DNA of 64,000 nt from JAAYAY01 sp963674575 (GCA_963674575.2 CAXXQT010000008.1:434001-498000), one strand, 5' to 3'; shown: positions 28,105-37,234, counted from the first letter of the stretch. A program made the numbers and translations. Notes: generated by a model not told the origin, from the letters alone.

Positions 28105-29508
28105 ATGGACAGCAAGAACATAACGCGTCGAGGGGTTATCCGGACGTTGGGCCTGGCCGGTGCGGGCTGCCTGGGCGGCGCCCGGACTGTTTGCGGAGCC
28201 CAGCTTGGAACTTTCGGCGCCGGAAAATCAGAGGATGCGGAATTGCCGAAGCCGCTTCCTGAAGACCCGGTGGCCGCAACGCATGAGCTATTCGATCGCT
28301 ACGAGCGGCGGTTTGCCGAGGCGCGGTTACGGTTGCCCGATTGGCATCCAGCCCAGGCAGAGGATCGGGAAGCCATTGCGCGTACAACCAAGGAGTGCCT
28401 GGGCATCCGCGACGAGTGGATTCCTGCGATCAAAGCGGAGGCAGTGGGCACCGTCGATTTCGATGGAGGGCGAATCCAGCGGCTGCGAGCCACGTCATGG
28501 CCGGGCACGGCCGCGTCGGCCTTGTTGTACGTGCCGGCAGACGCCGGGAACGATCGCCTGCCGCTGGTGGTGCTCTGCTGCGGGCATGGCCGAGGCGGGA
28601 AGCTATCTTCCACCTATCAGCGAATGGCGCGGCACCTGGCACGCCGCGGTGCGATGGTCCTTTGCCCGGACAACATCGGCCAGGGCGAGCGAGAACCAAT
28701 GGGGCACCGCACATGCGTGGCGCCCTTCGTTTGCGGGTTGAGCGTTCAGGGGCTGATCGTCATGGAAACACTCGGCTGGATCGACTGGGCGAGGAAGGAC
28801 GCACGGGTCGATCCGCAGCGGGTTGCGGCGATCGGGCAATCGGGCGGCGGGACGCTTACTGTCTTCCTGGCGGCTCTGTGCCCGGAACTTGCGGCGATCT
28901 CTTCCTCGGGTTATCCGAGCACTTTCGATTTCGTTGCCCGCAAGGAGAAGACGCACTGCCACTGCAACCTGTTGCCCGGCATTGTCGGGCGGCTGGAGAT
29001 GTGGCATCTGTTGGGCTGTTTTGCGCCCCGCCCCATGTTCATCTTTCAGGGAAAGGCGGATCCGCTGTTTCCGGAAGACTTATTCTATCAAACTACTCGC
29101 AAGGTGCGCCACGTCTATCAGCAGAAGGCTGCTGAGCAGGCGTTTGCAGCCCGCGTGTTCTCTGGTGGGCATTCGTGGGAGGAGCCTCGTTACCAGGTAA
29201 CCGGCGACTTCCTTGCCGCGACGCTAGGCCTGGGGAAGCGTTCGGGCGGAGAGGATTTCAATGAGACGCTGCTCGGGGATGACGGGCTGTGCTGGGAGGA
29301 GTGGCCAGCCGACGCGGTTGACACGGACAGGCTTGCCCAGCAGTTGAGCGGTCGGCAGATGGAAAGTCGGCTGACCTTGGCGGACGCTTTTCCGGTCCGG
29401 GAGACGGCACCCGCGTTGGCCAACGTCACGTCACGTGGTTCGACGCGGCAGATACTTGCCCAGTACGAGGTGTTTCTTGGGGCTGTATCGGCAACAGTGC
29501 AGGAATAA
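28105..29508 (+). CDS. Exported alpha/beta hydrolase (acetyl-esterase-like)
   Basis: 467 residues from ATG 28105, 4 bases after the previous stop. The N-terminus has R-R-G-V-I-R-T-L-G-L-A-G-A, a Tat-like signal. The body is an alpha/beta hydrolase: nucleophile near residue 246 in G-Q-S-G-G-G, acid in Q-G-K-A-D-P (about 320) and His in S-G-G-H-S-W-E (about 355). Similar planctomycete proteins are called acetylxylan esterases or dienelactone-hydrolase-like. Removal of acetyl groups from xylan would fit the three xylanases upstream, but the class is not proven by motifs. A C-terminal extension of about 100 residues has no recognised motif. Confidence 0.78.
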   Translation: MDSKNITRRGVIRTLGLAGAGCLGGARTVCGAQLGTFGAGKSEDAELPKPLPEDPVAATHELFDRYERRFAEARLRLPDWHPAQAEDREAIARTTKECLGIRDEWIPAIKAEAVGTVDFDGGRIQRLRATSWPGTAASALLYVPADAGNDRLPLVVLCCGHGRGGKLSSTYQRMARHLARRGAMVLCPDNIGQGEREPMGHRTCVAPFVCGLSVQGLIVMETLGWIDWARKDARVDPQRVAAIGQSGGGTLTVFLAALCPELAAISSSGYPSTFDFVARKEKTHCHCNLLPGIVGRLEMWHLLGCFAPRPMFIFQGKADPLFPEDLFYQTTRKVRHVYQQKAAEQAFAARVFSGGHSWEEPRYQVTGDFLAATLGLGKRSGGEDFNETLLGDDGLCWEEWPADAVDTDRLAQQLSGRQMESRLTLADAFPVRETAPALANVTSRGSTRQILAQYEVFLGAVSATVQE

Positions 29509-29527
29509 TTCAGCGAGGAAATGGCCT

Positions 29528-31006
29528 ATGTATACGAACGTGATTACCGCCATCTTAGGGTCTTGGGGCGAGATTTCTGCGCAGTTCGCACGCACACGAG
29601 AAAATTGCATTGGATTGCGGTTCTTGCTTGCTTTGGGACTGGCCATCTGGACAATCGGTTGCGTGGCGTTGGCGGCGGAGCCAACAACGACTTCCCCCAG
29701 AGATCTATCAAAGACGGCGCCGTCCTGTTTCGACGTTCACGTCAACGATCTTTCCGACGAGGGCGTGCCGCTGGTCCGGCCCTGGAAAACGATCGCCCTG
29801 GATCCAGCGTACGCCGGGGGCTGGCTGGTCGTGGGCGACCTGACGGGCGATGGGGTTGCCGAACTCGTCAGTGCCAAGAACGGCGTGCCCGGCAACGATC
29901 TTCACTTCACCTCGTCGGTGGTCGTGCATAAGCTCGACGGCTCCGTTCTCTGGCGATGGGGCAACCCTGACGCGCGAAACGCGATCCACCACGACGTAGC
30001 CTGCCAGGTCTACGATCTGGACGGCGACGGGCGCAACGAGGTGGTGGTGGCGGCGGATCGCCGTGTCGTCGTGCTCGATGGGGCGACGGGGGCTGAGCGA
30101 CGCTCGTTCGAGATTCCGAAGAATGCCTCCGACTGCATCACCTTCTGCAATCTGTCAGGGGGCGATCGAGCCTCGGACATGATCGTCAAAACCCGCTATG
30201 GGCAGCTCTGGGCTTACAACCAGGACGGAGACCTGCTCTGGACAGTTACCAAGCCCGGTGGCTACCGAACTTCGCACCAGCCCTTCCCGGTGGATCTCGA
30301 CGGCGACGGCCGCGACGAGATCATTGCCGGATACGCGGCGTTGAACCACGACGGCACGCTTCGTTGGAAACTGCCCGAGGAGGCCTGCCGTAGCGGCGGC
30401 CATGCCGACGCGATCCGGCTCTTCCATGATGGGGAAAAGCCGGAAGACAAGCGGCTCTTGTTGACCCATTGCGGCGGCAATCGCATGGATATGCTCGACG
30501 GTAACGGCAGGATCCTTTGGAGTGTGACGGGGCTGCACTTCGAATCGGTCTTTTTCGGAGAACTCGCCAAGGACGTTCCCGGACGAGAACTCGTCGTCGA
30601 CATCTGCCATCAGGCCTGGGGAAAGGCGCCTTTGTTGGTCCTTGATGAACAAGGTCGAATGCTCGGCCGCTACATGACCATGCGCAGCCGTCAGCACCGG
30701 CTGGTTGACTGGTTCGGCACGGGCGAGGACCTGATCTACTGCGGGCAGACCCGGGCGCTGCTCGATGCCGCGGGGCGGAAGCGGGCCCGATTTGATACGA
30801 CCATGCCCGACGGAGTGTCGGCCGGAAACGGCGACGATCCGCTGCGCTACATGATCCATCTGGCCGACGTGACGGGAGACGGGCGACCCGACCTGGTCGT
30901 CAACACGGTTCCCGGCACGGCCGTCTGGATCTACAAAAACGAGAAGGGCCCGTGCAACCTGTCGCCGTCCCGGCTCACCATGCCGCTGAACGCAACGTTG
31001 TATTGA
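29528..31006 (+). CDS. FG-GAP/VCBS-like beta-propeller exported protein
   Basis: 492 residues from ATG 29528 (GAGG 9 bases upstream). ATG 29521 is in another frame and is not used. A hydrophobic segment at about 27-45 is consistent with a signal anchor or long signal peptide. The body has repeated Ca-binding-like loops: D-L-T-G-D-G, D-L-D-G-D-G-R-N-E, D-L-D-G-D-G-R-D-E and D-V-T-G-D-G-R-P-D, the hallmark of FG-GAP/integrin-type propellers. Similar architectures bind polysaccharide or act as lyases (rhamnogalacturonan lyase-like), but no catalytic motif is clear. The gene ends at the heptamer array 31005-31066 before the second GH13 gene. Confidence 0.75.
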   Translation: MYTNVITAILGSWGEISAQFARTRENCIGLRFLLALGLAIWTIGCVALAAEPTTTSPRDLSKTAPSCFDVHVNDLSDEGVPLVRPWKTIALDPAYAGGWLVVGDLTGDGVAELVSAKNGVPGNDLHFTSSVVVHKLDGSVLWRWGNPDARNAIHHDVACQVYDLDGDGRNEVVVAADRRVVVLDGATGAERRSFEIPKNASDCITFCNLSGGDRASDMIVKTRYGQLWAYNQDGDLLWTVTKPGGYRTSHQPFPVDLDGDGRDEIIAGYAALNHDGTLRWKLPEEACRSGGHADAIRLFHDGEKPEDKRLLLTHCGGNRMDMLDGNGRILWSVTGLHFESVFFGELAKDVPGRELVVDICHQAWGKAPLLVLDEQGRMLGRYMTMRSRQHRLVDWFGTGEDLIYCGQTRALLDAAGRKRARFDTTMPDGVSAGNGDDPLRYMIHLADVTGDGRPDLVVNTVPGTAVWIYKNEKGPCNLSPSRLTMPLNATLY

Positions 31007-31066
31007 AAGCGGAAAGCGGAAAGCGGAAAGCGGAAAGCGGAAAGCGGAAAGCGGAAAGCGGAAAGC
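31005..31066. repeat. Heptamer tandem array (7-bp unit, nearly 9 copies)
   Basis: A pure tandem repeat with unit GAAAGCG runs from 31005 to 31066 (62 bases, 8.9 units). It starts within the last codon and stop of the FG-GAP-like gene and ends 31 bases before the next gene. It is a probable variable-number locus; it is in the leader of the frameshifted GH13 gene. Confidence 0.85.
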
Positions 31067-31096
31067 ACCGATCACGAAAGCTCAGGAGGAAGACAG

Positions 31097-32487
31097 ATGA
31101 TGACACATCTCAGCTTGGCAACTGTTCTGGCGTTGACGACCCTGGCCGCCGATCCGGGGGCCGTGCCGCTCCACGAGCAGCAGGCTCACCCGTCCCCTGC
31201 GTGGCTCACCGGCGGCGTGATGTATCAGATCCAGCCTCGGGCTTTCACGCCGGAAGGAACCCTGCCCGCCGCCACGAAACGGTTGGCCAAGGTGGCGGAA
31301 ATGGGCGCCGACGTGATCTACATCTGCCCCGTCTTCGTTTCGGACGATGATCCGGACCTGGGGGGCTGGAGCCCGCGGCAGAAGAAATCGGGAATGAACA
31401 ATCCCAAGAATCCCTACCGGATGAAGGACTACTACCACGTCGATCCGGAATACGGCACAGACGACGACCTGAAGGCCTTCATCGCCGAGGCCCATCGCCT
31501 GGGGATGCGGGTGATGCTCGACATGGTTTACCTCCACTGCGGCCCGAATGCCGTGTTTCTCAAGGACCATCCCAACTTTGTCCAGCGGGACGAGAAGGGC
31601 GAAATTGTCTGCGCTTCCTGGAACTTCCCAAGATCAACCACGACAATCCCGAGCTTCGCGAGTACCTCTGGCAGAATATGGAATACTGGGTGAAAGACTT
31701 CGACGTCGACGGATTCCGCTGCGATGTCTCCAATGCCATCCCCCTGGATTTCTGGGAAACGGCCCGCGAGCGGCTGGAGAAGATCCGTCCGGATATCGGC
31801 ATCCTGGCCGAGGGAACCCGAGCGGCGGACCAGCTCAAGGCCTTCGATCTGGATTACGGTTGGGGATTCAAGTGGAGCGATGCCGCCGCCTTTCGCAAGC
31901 AGTGGGAGAGGATGTTCAAGGAACGTCCTCTGGGCGGCGCCAAGTTCATCCGTTTCATCGACAACCACGACATCTCCAACGACCACTATGACAACCGGCT
32001 TGAGAAGCAGTGGGGGGCTCGACACATCAACGCAGCCCTGGTGACGCTCTTCACTCTGGACGGTGTCCCGTTCGTCTACAACGGGCAGGAGGTGGCCGAC
32101 AAGGCTCGCCACAGCATCTTTGGGAAGTCGGCCATCGACTGGGCCAACGGCGAAACCGAAGAAGGCAAGGCCCGCTTTGCCTTCTGCCAGAAGCTCTGCG
32201 CGATGCGCCATGCCGAGAAGGCTCTCACGAAGGGCGAACTCGTTTGGCTCGACAACGATGCTCCGAAGACCGTGCTCTCCTTCCTGCGTCGCTGTGGCGA
32301 CGAAGAAGTCCTCTCGGTGGTGAATCTCTTGGGCGAGGATACGAAAGTCACGATCCAACTTCCCGAACCGGCCAAGGGGTTCGAGATCCTGATGTCTGAG
32401 TCGGCGAAGGCCGATTCGTCCGGCAAGGCTCTCACGCTGGATCTTGGCGGCTATGGGTTCTACGTGGCCAAGTGCGAGGGGAAGTGA
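31097..32487 (+). pseudogene. GH13 alpha-amylase-like gene split by a frameshift
   Basis: ATG 31097 has AGGAGGA seven bases upstream. The first frame gives a signal peptide and the GH13 first half to residue about 178 (W-N-F-P), then runs in the wrong frame to a stop at 31693. The next frame (to 32487) resumes in step with the intact paralogue: K-I-N-H-D-N-P-E-L-R-E-Y-L, then the catalytic parts G-F-R-C-D-V, G-I-L-A-E-G and D-N-H-D-I. A single missing base in the CCC run at 31627-31629 explains it. All catalytic residues survive in the second part, so a sequencing error or a recent mutation is as likely as old decay. If intact it would be another exported alpha-amylase-like enzyme. Confidence 0.85.
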
Positions 32488-32503
32488 CGAGACGCGTCGG
32501 TCG

Positions 32504-32804
32504 CTTGTGATGCCGCTACGCGGCATGGAGCGTGTGGGGGGATGCCAGGGGTTGCGCTGCGCTCCACCCCTGGCTACTCACATATTGCCGCTACGCGGCG
32601 AGAGAACAAGTAGGACGCCGCCCACCGCGTGGAATTGAGAATTGGTGGGCGACCCCACCCTGCGGCTCTTGTGATGCCGCTACGCGGCATGGAGCGTGTG
32701 GGGGCGATTCCAGGGGTTGCGCTGCGCTTCTCCCCTGGCTACTCACATGTTGCCGCTACGCGGCAGGAGGGGGAAGGGGCGTTCACTGAGCCGCAGGGTG
32801 GGGG
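32504..32804. repeat. Nested direct and inverted repeats
   Basis: A block of about 96 bases at 32504-32599 recurs at 32668-32764 with few changes; each copy ends in the palindrome GCCGCTACGCGGC. In addition, 32653-32668 and its exact reverse complement in the 32788-32804 stretch form a 16-base inverted repeat around the second copy. The 346-base gap between genes holds nothing else that I can recognise. Confidence 0.7.
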
Positions 32805-32833
32805 GGGAAAATGCAAGACGCCCCACGGTCACT

Positions 32834-33802
32834 TCACCGATACCCCATCACTCGGCTGAAGGGCTTTTCCTCGGAGATCTCCGCGGCAACCTGGTGAAAC
32901 TTGGCGTCGATGTCGTCGGCGTAGTGGACGAGGACCGCCTCGGGGATCATGGGCGGCTTGGGCGAACCCCACTCGGGGAGCCGCTGGTGGGAGATGATCA
33001 CGTGTTCCAGTCGCAAGAGCTGCTCCGGCAGGATGTCGACTTGGGCGGCTGCTTCGCGAACCAGGTCGCGCCCTTGGAGAATATGCCCGATGAGCTGGCC
33101 GGACGTGGTGTACTCGGCCCCGGTGGGGCTGGCGTCCAGCTCGCGAACCTTGCCGATATCGTGGAGGATCGCCCCGGCCACGACCAGGCCCCGATCCAGG
33201 GGCGGCGTCATTTCCGTGTAGTAGTCGCCGTATCGATCGGCGAGAAAGACGGCGTTTCGGGTAACGCTGAGCATGTGTTCCAGCAGACCGCCCACGAAGG
33301 CGTGGTGATGCCGCTTCGCCGCGTAGGCCTCAAGCAGGACGCTTTGGTGCTCCTGGAGGAGAAGGAGCACAAGGTCGCGCAGGCCGCCTTCGGGGATCCG
33401 CGTATTGGCGATCTCGACCAGTTCGGAGAACATCGTTTCGCCGTCAAACCGTGACGAGGCGCAGCACATGGCCGGATCGAAACCGTCCTCCTGATCGGCG
33501 TCGACGGCCTCGCGGATCTTGCGGATGTCGAGCTGCGGCCCGTAGTTGCTTTCCCGGTAGACCGCCCGAAGCTTGTAGAAGCAGCCGGGGCTCCACTGGT
33601 CGCGGCATTCGGCCGCAAAGGGCGAGTTGCCCCAGATGGGAAAGGTCACCTCGCGTCCCCCATCGCGAAAGCCTACTTTGAAATAGGGTTTCCCGTCCCG
33701 GGTCGTCAGTTGTTCTTTCAAGGTCATGAGCACGAACAGATCGCCTTCCTGGTCGGCGACCATCTCGCTCAAGGAGATGACTGGCATGGCAGGGGGGGAC
33801 AT
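32834..33802 (-). CDS. yhaM: YhaM-like 3'-5' exoribonuclease (OB-fold plus HD domain)
   Basis: 322 residues from ATG 33802 (GGAG five bases upstream). The N-terminal third is an OB-fold-like nucleic-acid binding region (L-F-V-L-M-T-L-K-E, then P-Y-F-K-V-G-F-R-D). Residues about 155-285 are an HD phosphohydrolase domain: H-H-H-A-F-V-G-G-L-L-E-H, then G-A-I-L-H-D-I-G-K-V, then H-V-I-I-S-H. This order and the length match YhaM-type exoribonucleases of Firmicutes, which also occur in Planctomycetes. It is expected to be cytoplasmic and to take part in RNA or single-strand DNA trimming. It faces the preceding pseudogene tail to tail. Confidence 0.85.
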   Translation of the reverse strand: MSPPAMPVISLSEMVADQEGDLFVLMTLKEQLTTRDGKPYFKVGFRDGGREVTFPIWGNSPFAAECRDQWSPGCFYKLRAVYRESNYGPQLDIRKIREAVDADQEDGFDPAMCCASSRFDGETMFSELVEIANTRIPEGGLRDLVLLLLQEHQSVLLEAYAAKRHHHAFVGGLLEHMLSVTRNAVFLADRYGDYYTEMTPPLDRGLVVAGAILHDIGKVRELDASPTGAEYTTSGQLIGHILQGRDLVREAAAQVDILPEQLLRLEHVIISHQRLPEWGSPKPPMIPEAVLVHYADDIDAKFHQVAAEISEEKPFSRVMGYR

Positions 33803-34377
33803 GGCGACTCCGGCTCGGGCAATGGTGGGAGATAGAAAACATCAGCCTGCGGCGTCGATTCTAACGGGAATTTGCTGGTGAGGCCAAGGGTGGGGCCGAT
33901 AAGAACATTCAACAGAAGGGCCTTCTCGACGGTACGTCCGGGAATCCTACTAGCGAAGGAAGGAAGAAAGAACGCTAATCTCCGCTAATCACTGATAAGA
34001 GTAAGCAGGAACGCCTGTCTACAAGTCATTTTCATAGGGCCCTGTAAGCTCACCCTTCCTCACGGAGGTGTTCTTTACCATCGGGCGACCTCCAGGCAAG
34101 ATTAGTGTTGATCAGTGCCGATTAGTGTTCCTTCTCCCCAGGTTGCGGAGTTGTCGCTAAGTTCAATGAAGAATACGACTTGAAGCTCATTGCGGGATGG
34201 TTCTCTCCTCAGGTAAGCGGCCACTTGCCGGCTTTCTGGATCCGTTGAAGTTTGCCTAGATTGCCAGCCGAAAATAGGGTAGGTCCGTGGTTGTGTGCCC
34301 AAGGTTATGGGGGCAGCCTGAAGGCTGGACTCCAACGGGGGGCTCCGGAAGACGATCTTTCCAGGTGAATCGGCACA
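33803..34377. other. Gene-free region of 575 bases with an inverted repeat
   Basis: No protein-coding signal was recognised in this gap between the exoribonuclease and the recombinase genes, which are divergent. It holds an imperfect inverted repeat, arms 33963-33995 and 34101-34137, both built of CTAATC/GATTAG words. The spacer between the arms has no clear feature. Promoters for both genes are expected here, but I could not point to convincing hexamers. Confidence 0.5.
33963..34137. repeat. Imperfect inverted repeat with CTAATC words
   Basis: The arms at 33963-33995 and 34101-34137 are reverse complements over about 30 bases with several mismatches (left has AGAAAGAACGCTAATC, right has the reverse complement of AGAAGGAACACTAATC). 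The spacer is about 105 bases. It resembles the other intergenic inverted repeats in this window in size only; the sequence is unrelated. Confidence 0.5.
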
Positions 34378-35319
34378 ATGGCAAACGTCCGCCGCAAGCG
34401 TCTGAAACCCAAGATACTCAAGCCGCCCAGCACGAAGCGGTTGTGGCTGGAAGGGTTCATCGACTATGCGGCCGGCGAGTGCCACCTGGCCGAGAACACG
34501 GTGGCGGCCTACCGACGCGACCTGACCCGGTTCTTCGAGTGGGCAGCCGGACGACCGGTTCCGGAACTAACGATCCAGGACCTGGGCGACTATGTGACCT
34601 GGCTTCATCGCAAGGACTTCAAGCCGGCCACCCTGGCAAGGCACCTTGTCTCCCTCAAGGTGTTCTTCCGGTACCTCCAGCTGGAAGGCGTGTTGGAAGA
34701 GAACCGGGCCGAACTGCTCGGCAGCCAGAGGCTCTGGGAGCGGGTGCCTCACGTGCTCAGTCCCGAACAGATCGACGCCCTCCTCGCGAGCCCCACCCAG
34801 GACGACCCCTATTGGCATCGCGATCGGGCCCTGCTGGAACTGCTCTATGCCACCGGCTGCCGGGCCTCGGAGCTTTCGAACCTCAAGCTCGAAGATGTTC
34901 ACCTCGACGAGGGCTACTGCCTCTGCCGTGGCAAAGGCGACAAGGAACGTCTCGTACCGTTGGGCAAGCGGGCGGTGGACGCCTTTCAGGCGTGGCTGGA
35001 GAAGGAACGCCCGAGCCTTGCCGCCCGGGTCGACAACCCTCCCCGCTGGGCCCTGCTCAGCTATCGAGGAAGGCGACTGCGGCGCGAGCGCATCTGGGAG
35101 CTTCTCAAACGCTACGTTGCCCGGATCGGCGCCCCTTCCGGCGTCAGCCCCCACACGCTGCGGCACAGCTTTGCGACCCATCTTCTGGCCGGCGGCGCCG
35201 ATCTACGCCAGGTCCAGGAAATGCTGGGGCACGCCAGCATCGCCACCACCCAGATCTACACCCACGTGGACATGACGCGTCTGAAGGCCATCCACAAGAA
35301 GTTCCACCCGCGAGCGTGA
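34378..35319 (+). CDS. xerD: Tyrosine recombinase XerC/XerD-like
   Basis: 313 residues from ATG 34378, a normal length for XerC/D. The N-terminal SAM-like core-binding domain is followed by the catalytic domain with all expected residues: R162 in C-R-A-S-E-L, Lys in G-K-G-D-K-E-R (about 186-189), H259 and R262 in H-T-L-R-H, H285 in L-G-H-A-S and Y294 in Q-I-Y-T-H. It should resolve chromosome dimers at a dif site. The choice between XerC and XerD cannot be made firmly from motifs. No phage or integron features lie nearby, so a housekeeping role is likelier than mobility. It converges on the exbD gene with a gap of only 6 bases. Confidence 0.9.
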   Translation: MANVRRKRLKPKILKPPSTKRLWLEGFIDYAAGECHLAENTVAAYRRDLTRFFEWAAGRPVPELTIQDLGDYVTWLHRKDFKPATLARHLVSLKVFFRYLQLEGVLEENRAELLGSQRLWERVPHVLSPEQIDALLASPTQDDPYWHRDRALLELLYATGCRASELSNLKLEDVHLDEGYCLCRGKGDKERLVPLGKRAVDAFQAWLEKERPSLAARVDNPPRWALLSYRGRRLRRERIWELLKRYVARIGAPSGVSPHTLRHSFATHLLAGGADLRQVQEMLGHASIATTQIYTHVDMTRLKAIHKKFHPRA

Positions 35320-35325
35320 TGAGGC

Positions 35326-35808
35326 TTACTCCGGCTTTCGAGGTGGAGTGAATTTGATCTTCTCCACGAGCTTGATGACCTGGCCGTTCTGCACGTGGCC
35401 GGAAATGGCGGTCATGGCCTGGACGACGTACTCGTAGCGGAGATTGTAGTCGCAATCGAATTCGACTTCCGTGCTCTCGAGCGTTCCTGGTCCGGGAGCG
35501 TCGCCCACGATCTCACGGATCTTGGTTCGCAACTCCTGGAAGTTCTTGACGGGGACCTCGGCGAACTTGATCCCCGCAAGCATGCCGGTTTCGGTGGCCG
35601 TGATCCGGATTTTGATGGGGGGCGTGGTGGCGTCTTGGGGCGTTCCCTGGGCGCCCTGGGCGGGCATCTTCACGTTGAAGTCGCCTTCCGGGGCGATGAT
35701 TTTGAACGTCATGACGAAGAACACCAGCAGCAGGAAGACAATGTCGATCATCGACGTCATCTGCAGCGTGATCTCTTCCTGGTCTCGTCCGGTGTTGCGG
35801 ATTTTCAT
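35326..35808 (-). CDS. exbD: ExbD/TolR-family protein (copy 2)
   Basis: 160 residues from ATG 35808 (an ATG five codons upstream is less likely). It has one transmembrane helix near the N-terminus with the conserved Asp in M-T-S-M-I-D-I-V-F-L-L-L-V-F-F, then a periplasmic domain of the ExbD/TolR type. It is the last gene of the minus-strand operon with exbB and a second exbD. With ExbB it would form a proton channel that drives an envelope process. Two different ExbD subunits are common in planctomycete operons; a heteromeric complex is possible. There is no TonB gene in the window. Confidence 0.9.
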   Translation of the reverse strand: MKIRNTGRDQEEITLQMTSMIDIVFLLLVFFVMTFKIIAPEGDFNVKMPAQGAQGTPQDATTPPIKIRITATETGMLAGIKFAEVPVKNFQELRTKIREIVGDAPGPGTLESTEVEFDCDYNLRYEYVVQAMTAISGHVQNGQVIKLVEKIKFTPPRKPE

Positions 35809-35860
35809 GACTCGGCATCCCAAGGAGGCAGATCGCCCATCAAGGTCCTCACCCAGCGTT

Positions 35861-36325
35861 TCAAGTATCAGAGATTCCGCGGGAAATCGCTTCCTGCTGT
35901 TTGGCGCGGAGGGCGAACTTTTCGAAACCGACGTCCTGGCACACCTGGATCACTTCCTGGATCAGCCCGAACTTCGTCACCCCGTCGCCGCGGATGATGA
36001 TGGTCGCCTGCGAGGCCAGCCCCTGAGTCTTTCGGTTGATCACCTGGTGCTCGAGCTTGAGCAGTGGGATCAGGCCCTGGATCGGCACCTCGGTGGTCCC
36101 CATAATCGCCGTGCCTTCCGACGTGACATTGATCGTGATGGGCGAGTCGAGCGGCGCGTCGGGAGGTTGGGCCAATTCGCTCGAAGGCAGGTGAATTCGC
36201 TGATTCTGGTCCGCTTCCGTGAAATTGACGAGCACCATGAAGAAGGCGATCAACTGAAACACCATGTCGATCATGGGCGTCATGTCGCCTTCATGAATTC
36301 CCGAAGATTTCTTGGCCAATCGCAT
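35861..36325 (-). CDS. exbD: ExbD/TolR-family protein (copy 1)
   Basis: 154 residues from ATG 36325. The single N-terminal helix carries the conserved Asp in D-M-T-P-M-I-D-M-V-F-Q-L-I-A-F-F-M, and the periplasmic part is beta-rich. It differs from the following ExbD (copy 2) through most of the periplasmic domain, so the two are not a recent duplication. It lies 51 bases after exbB and 52 bases before copy 2, in one operon. It probably couples proton flow to motion or force across the envelope as ExbD does with ExbB. Confidence 0.9.
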   Translation of the reverse strand: MRLAKKSSGIHEGDMTPMIDMVFQLIAFFMVLVNFTEADQNQRIHLPSSELAQPPDAPLDSPITINVTSEGTAIMGTTEVPIQGLIPLLKLEHQVINRKTQGLASQATIIIRGDGVTKFGLIQEVIQVCQDVGFEKFALRAKQQEAISRGISDT

Positions 36326-36376
36326 GGCAATCGCTCGAACTTGGGGAGTCGAAACTTCACTCGAACCGACCGAAGG

Positions 36377-37234
36377 CTACTTCTTCTGGAAGCGGCCCAT
36401 CAAACCTTCGCTGACGATGCCCACCTCCAGAACCAGCCGGGCAACCCGGTTCTTCAGGATGTTGTACGCGGCGATGGCCGGAATCGCGATGGCCAGTCCC
36501 AACAAGGTGGTGAACAAGGCCTTCGAGATACCTTCCGCCAGTTCGGAGGGCTTGGGTTGCGTCGACGTGCTGGCGATCGTGCGGAAGGAGTCGACCATAC
36601 CGACAACCGTTCCGAACAGTCCGATCATGGGAGCGATCGTGCCGATCAGGCCCAGGTAGCTGAGGCGGTGTTCGAGCTTCATGTTCTCTTCTTCGCCCAC
36701 CTCCTGCATGGCTTCGACGGCCTGTTCGTAACCGGTTTGCAGCTTCTCGAGACCGGCCGAGAGGACCAAGCCGAGAAAGGACTCGTCGGCCTTGGCGATT
36801 TCGTAGGCCTCCTGGTAACGCTTCTCATTGAGGTGGGCTTCGAAACCTTCCACCAGGGCGGCGGGAATCACATTCTCGCGTCGTGCCGTGAGCAGGTTCA
36901 TCACGAACAGGGCCACGGTCGTGAACGACAGGGCCAGGAACACGAGGCTGAAGAACCAGCCGAGGGCGCCCACCATCCAGGTCAGATAGTTCTGCTGGGC
37001 CGCTTCTGGTTCGGCCGCTCCGCCGGTGGGTGCGCTGGCCGGGGCCGCGGCGGGTTCTGCGGCAGGGGCCGCCAAGTCGTCTCCAAGGTCGAGGTCTCCG
37101 GCTGGTTCTTCGGCGGCATAGGCCGGGGGAGCGCCGAGGATCGTCAGTCCTGCCACGAAGCCGACCGCGAGCAAGGCGACGAGAAGGAGAGTAGGAGTGG
37201 CTCCGAGCGAACTATGCAACAACCGATGCCGCAT
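36377..37234 (-). CDS. exbB: ExbB/TolQ/MotA-family proton channel protein
   Basis: 285 residues from ATG 37234. It begins with an unusual extra N-terminal part: a hydrophobic segment that looks like a signal peptide ending near A-Y-A-A, and then an Ala/Pro-rich linker (about 42-75). The ExbB-like core follows, with a first TM helix (about 85-110), a cytoplasmic helical part, and two later helices bearing L-G-L-I-G-T-I-A-P-M-I-G-L-F-G-T-V and A-L-F-T-T-L-L-G-L-A-I-A-I-P, the classic MotA/TolQ/ExbB signature. The N-terminal signal and linker are seen in some ExbB proteins of this and other phyla. It likely forms the channel for both ExbD proteins. Confidence 0.92.
   Translation of the reverse strand: MRHRLLHSSLGATPTLLLVALLAVGFVAGLTILGAPPAYAAEEPAGDLDLGDDLAAPAAEPAAAPASAPTGGAAEPEAAQQNYLTWMVGALGWFFSLVFLALSFTTVALFVMNLLTARRENVIPAALVEGFEAHLNEKRYQEAYEIAKADESFLGLVLSAGLEKLQTGYEQAVEAMQEVGEEENMKLEHRLSYLGLIGTIAPMIGLFGTVVGMVDSFRTIASTSTQPKPSELAEGISKALFTTLLGLAIAIPAIAAYNILKNRVARLVLEVGIVSEGLMGRFQKK

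Noticed and set aside
34102..34485. 127-codon minus-strand frame before xerD
   Set aside because: It overlaps the start of xerD and the inverted repeat and has no recognisable motif or ribosome site.
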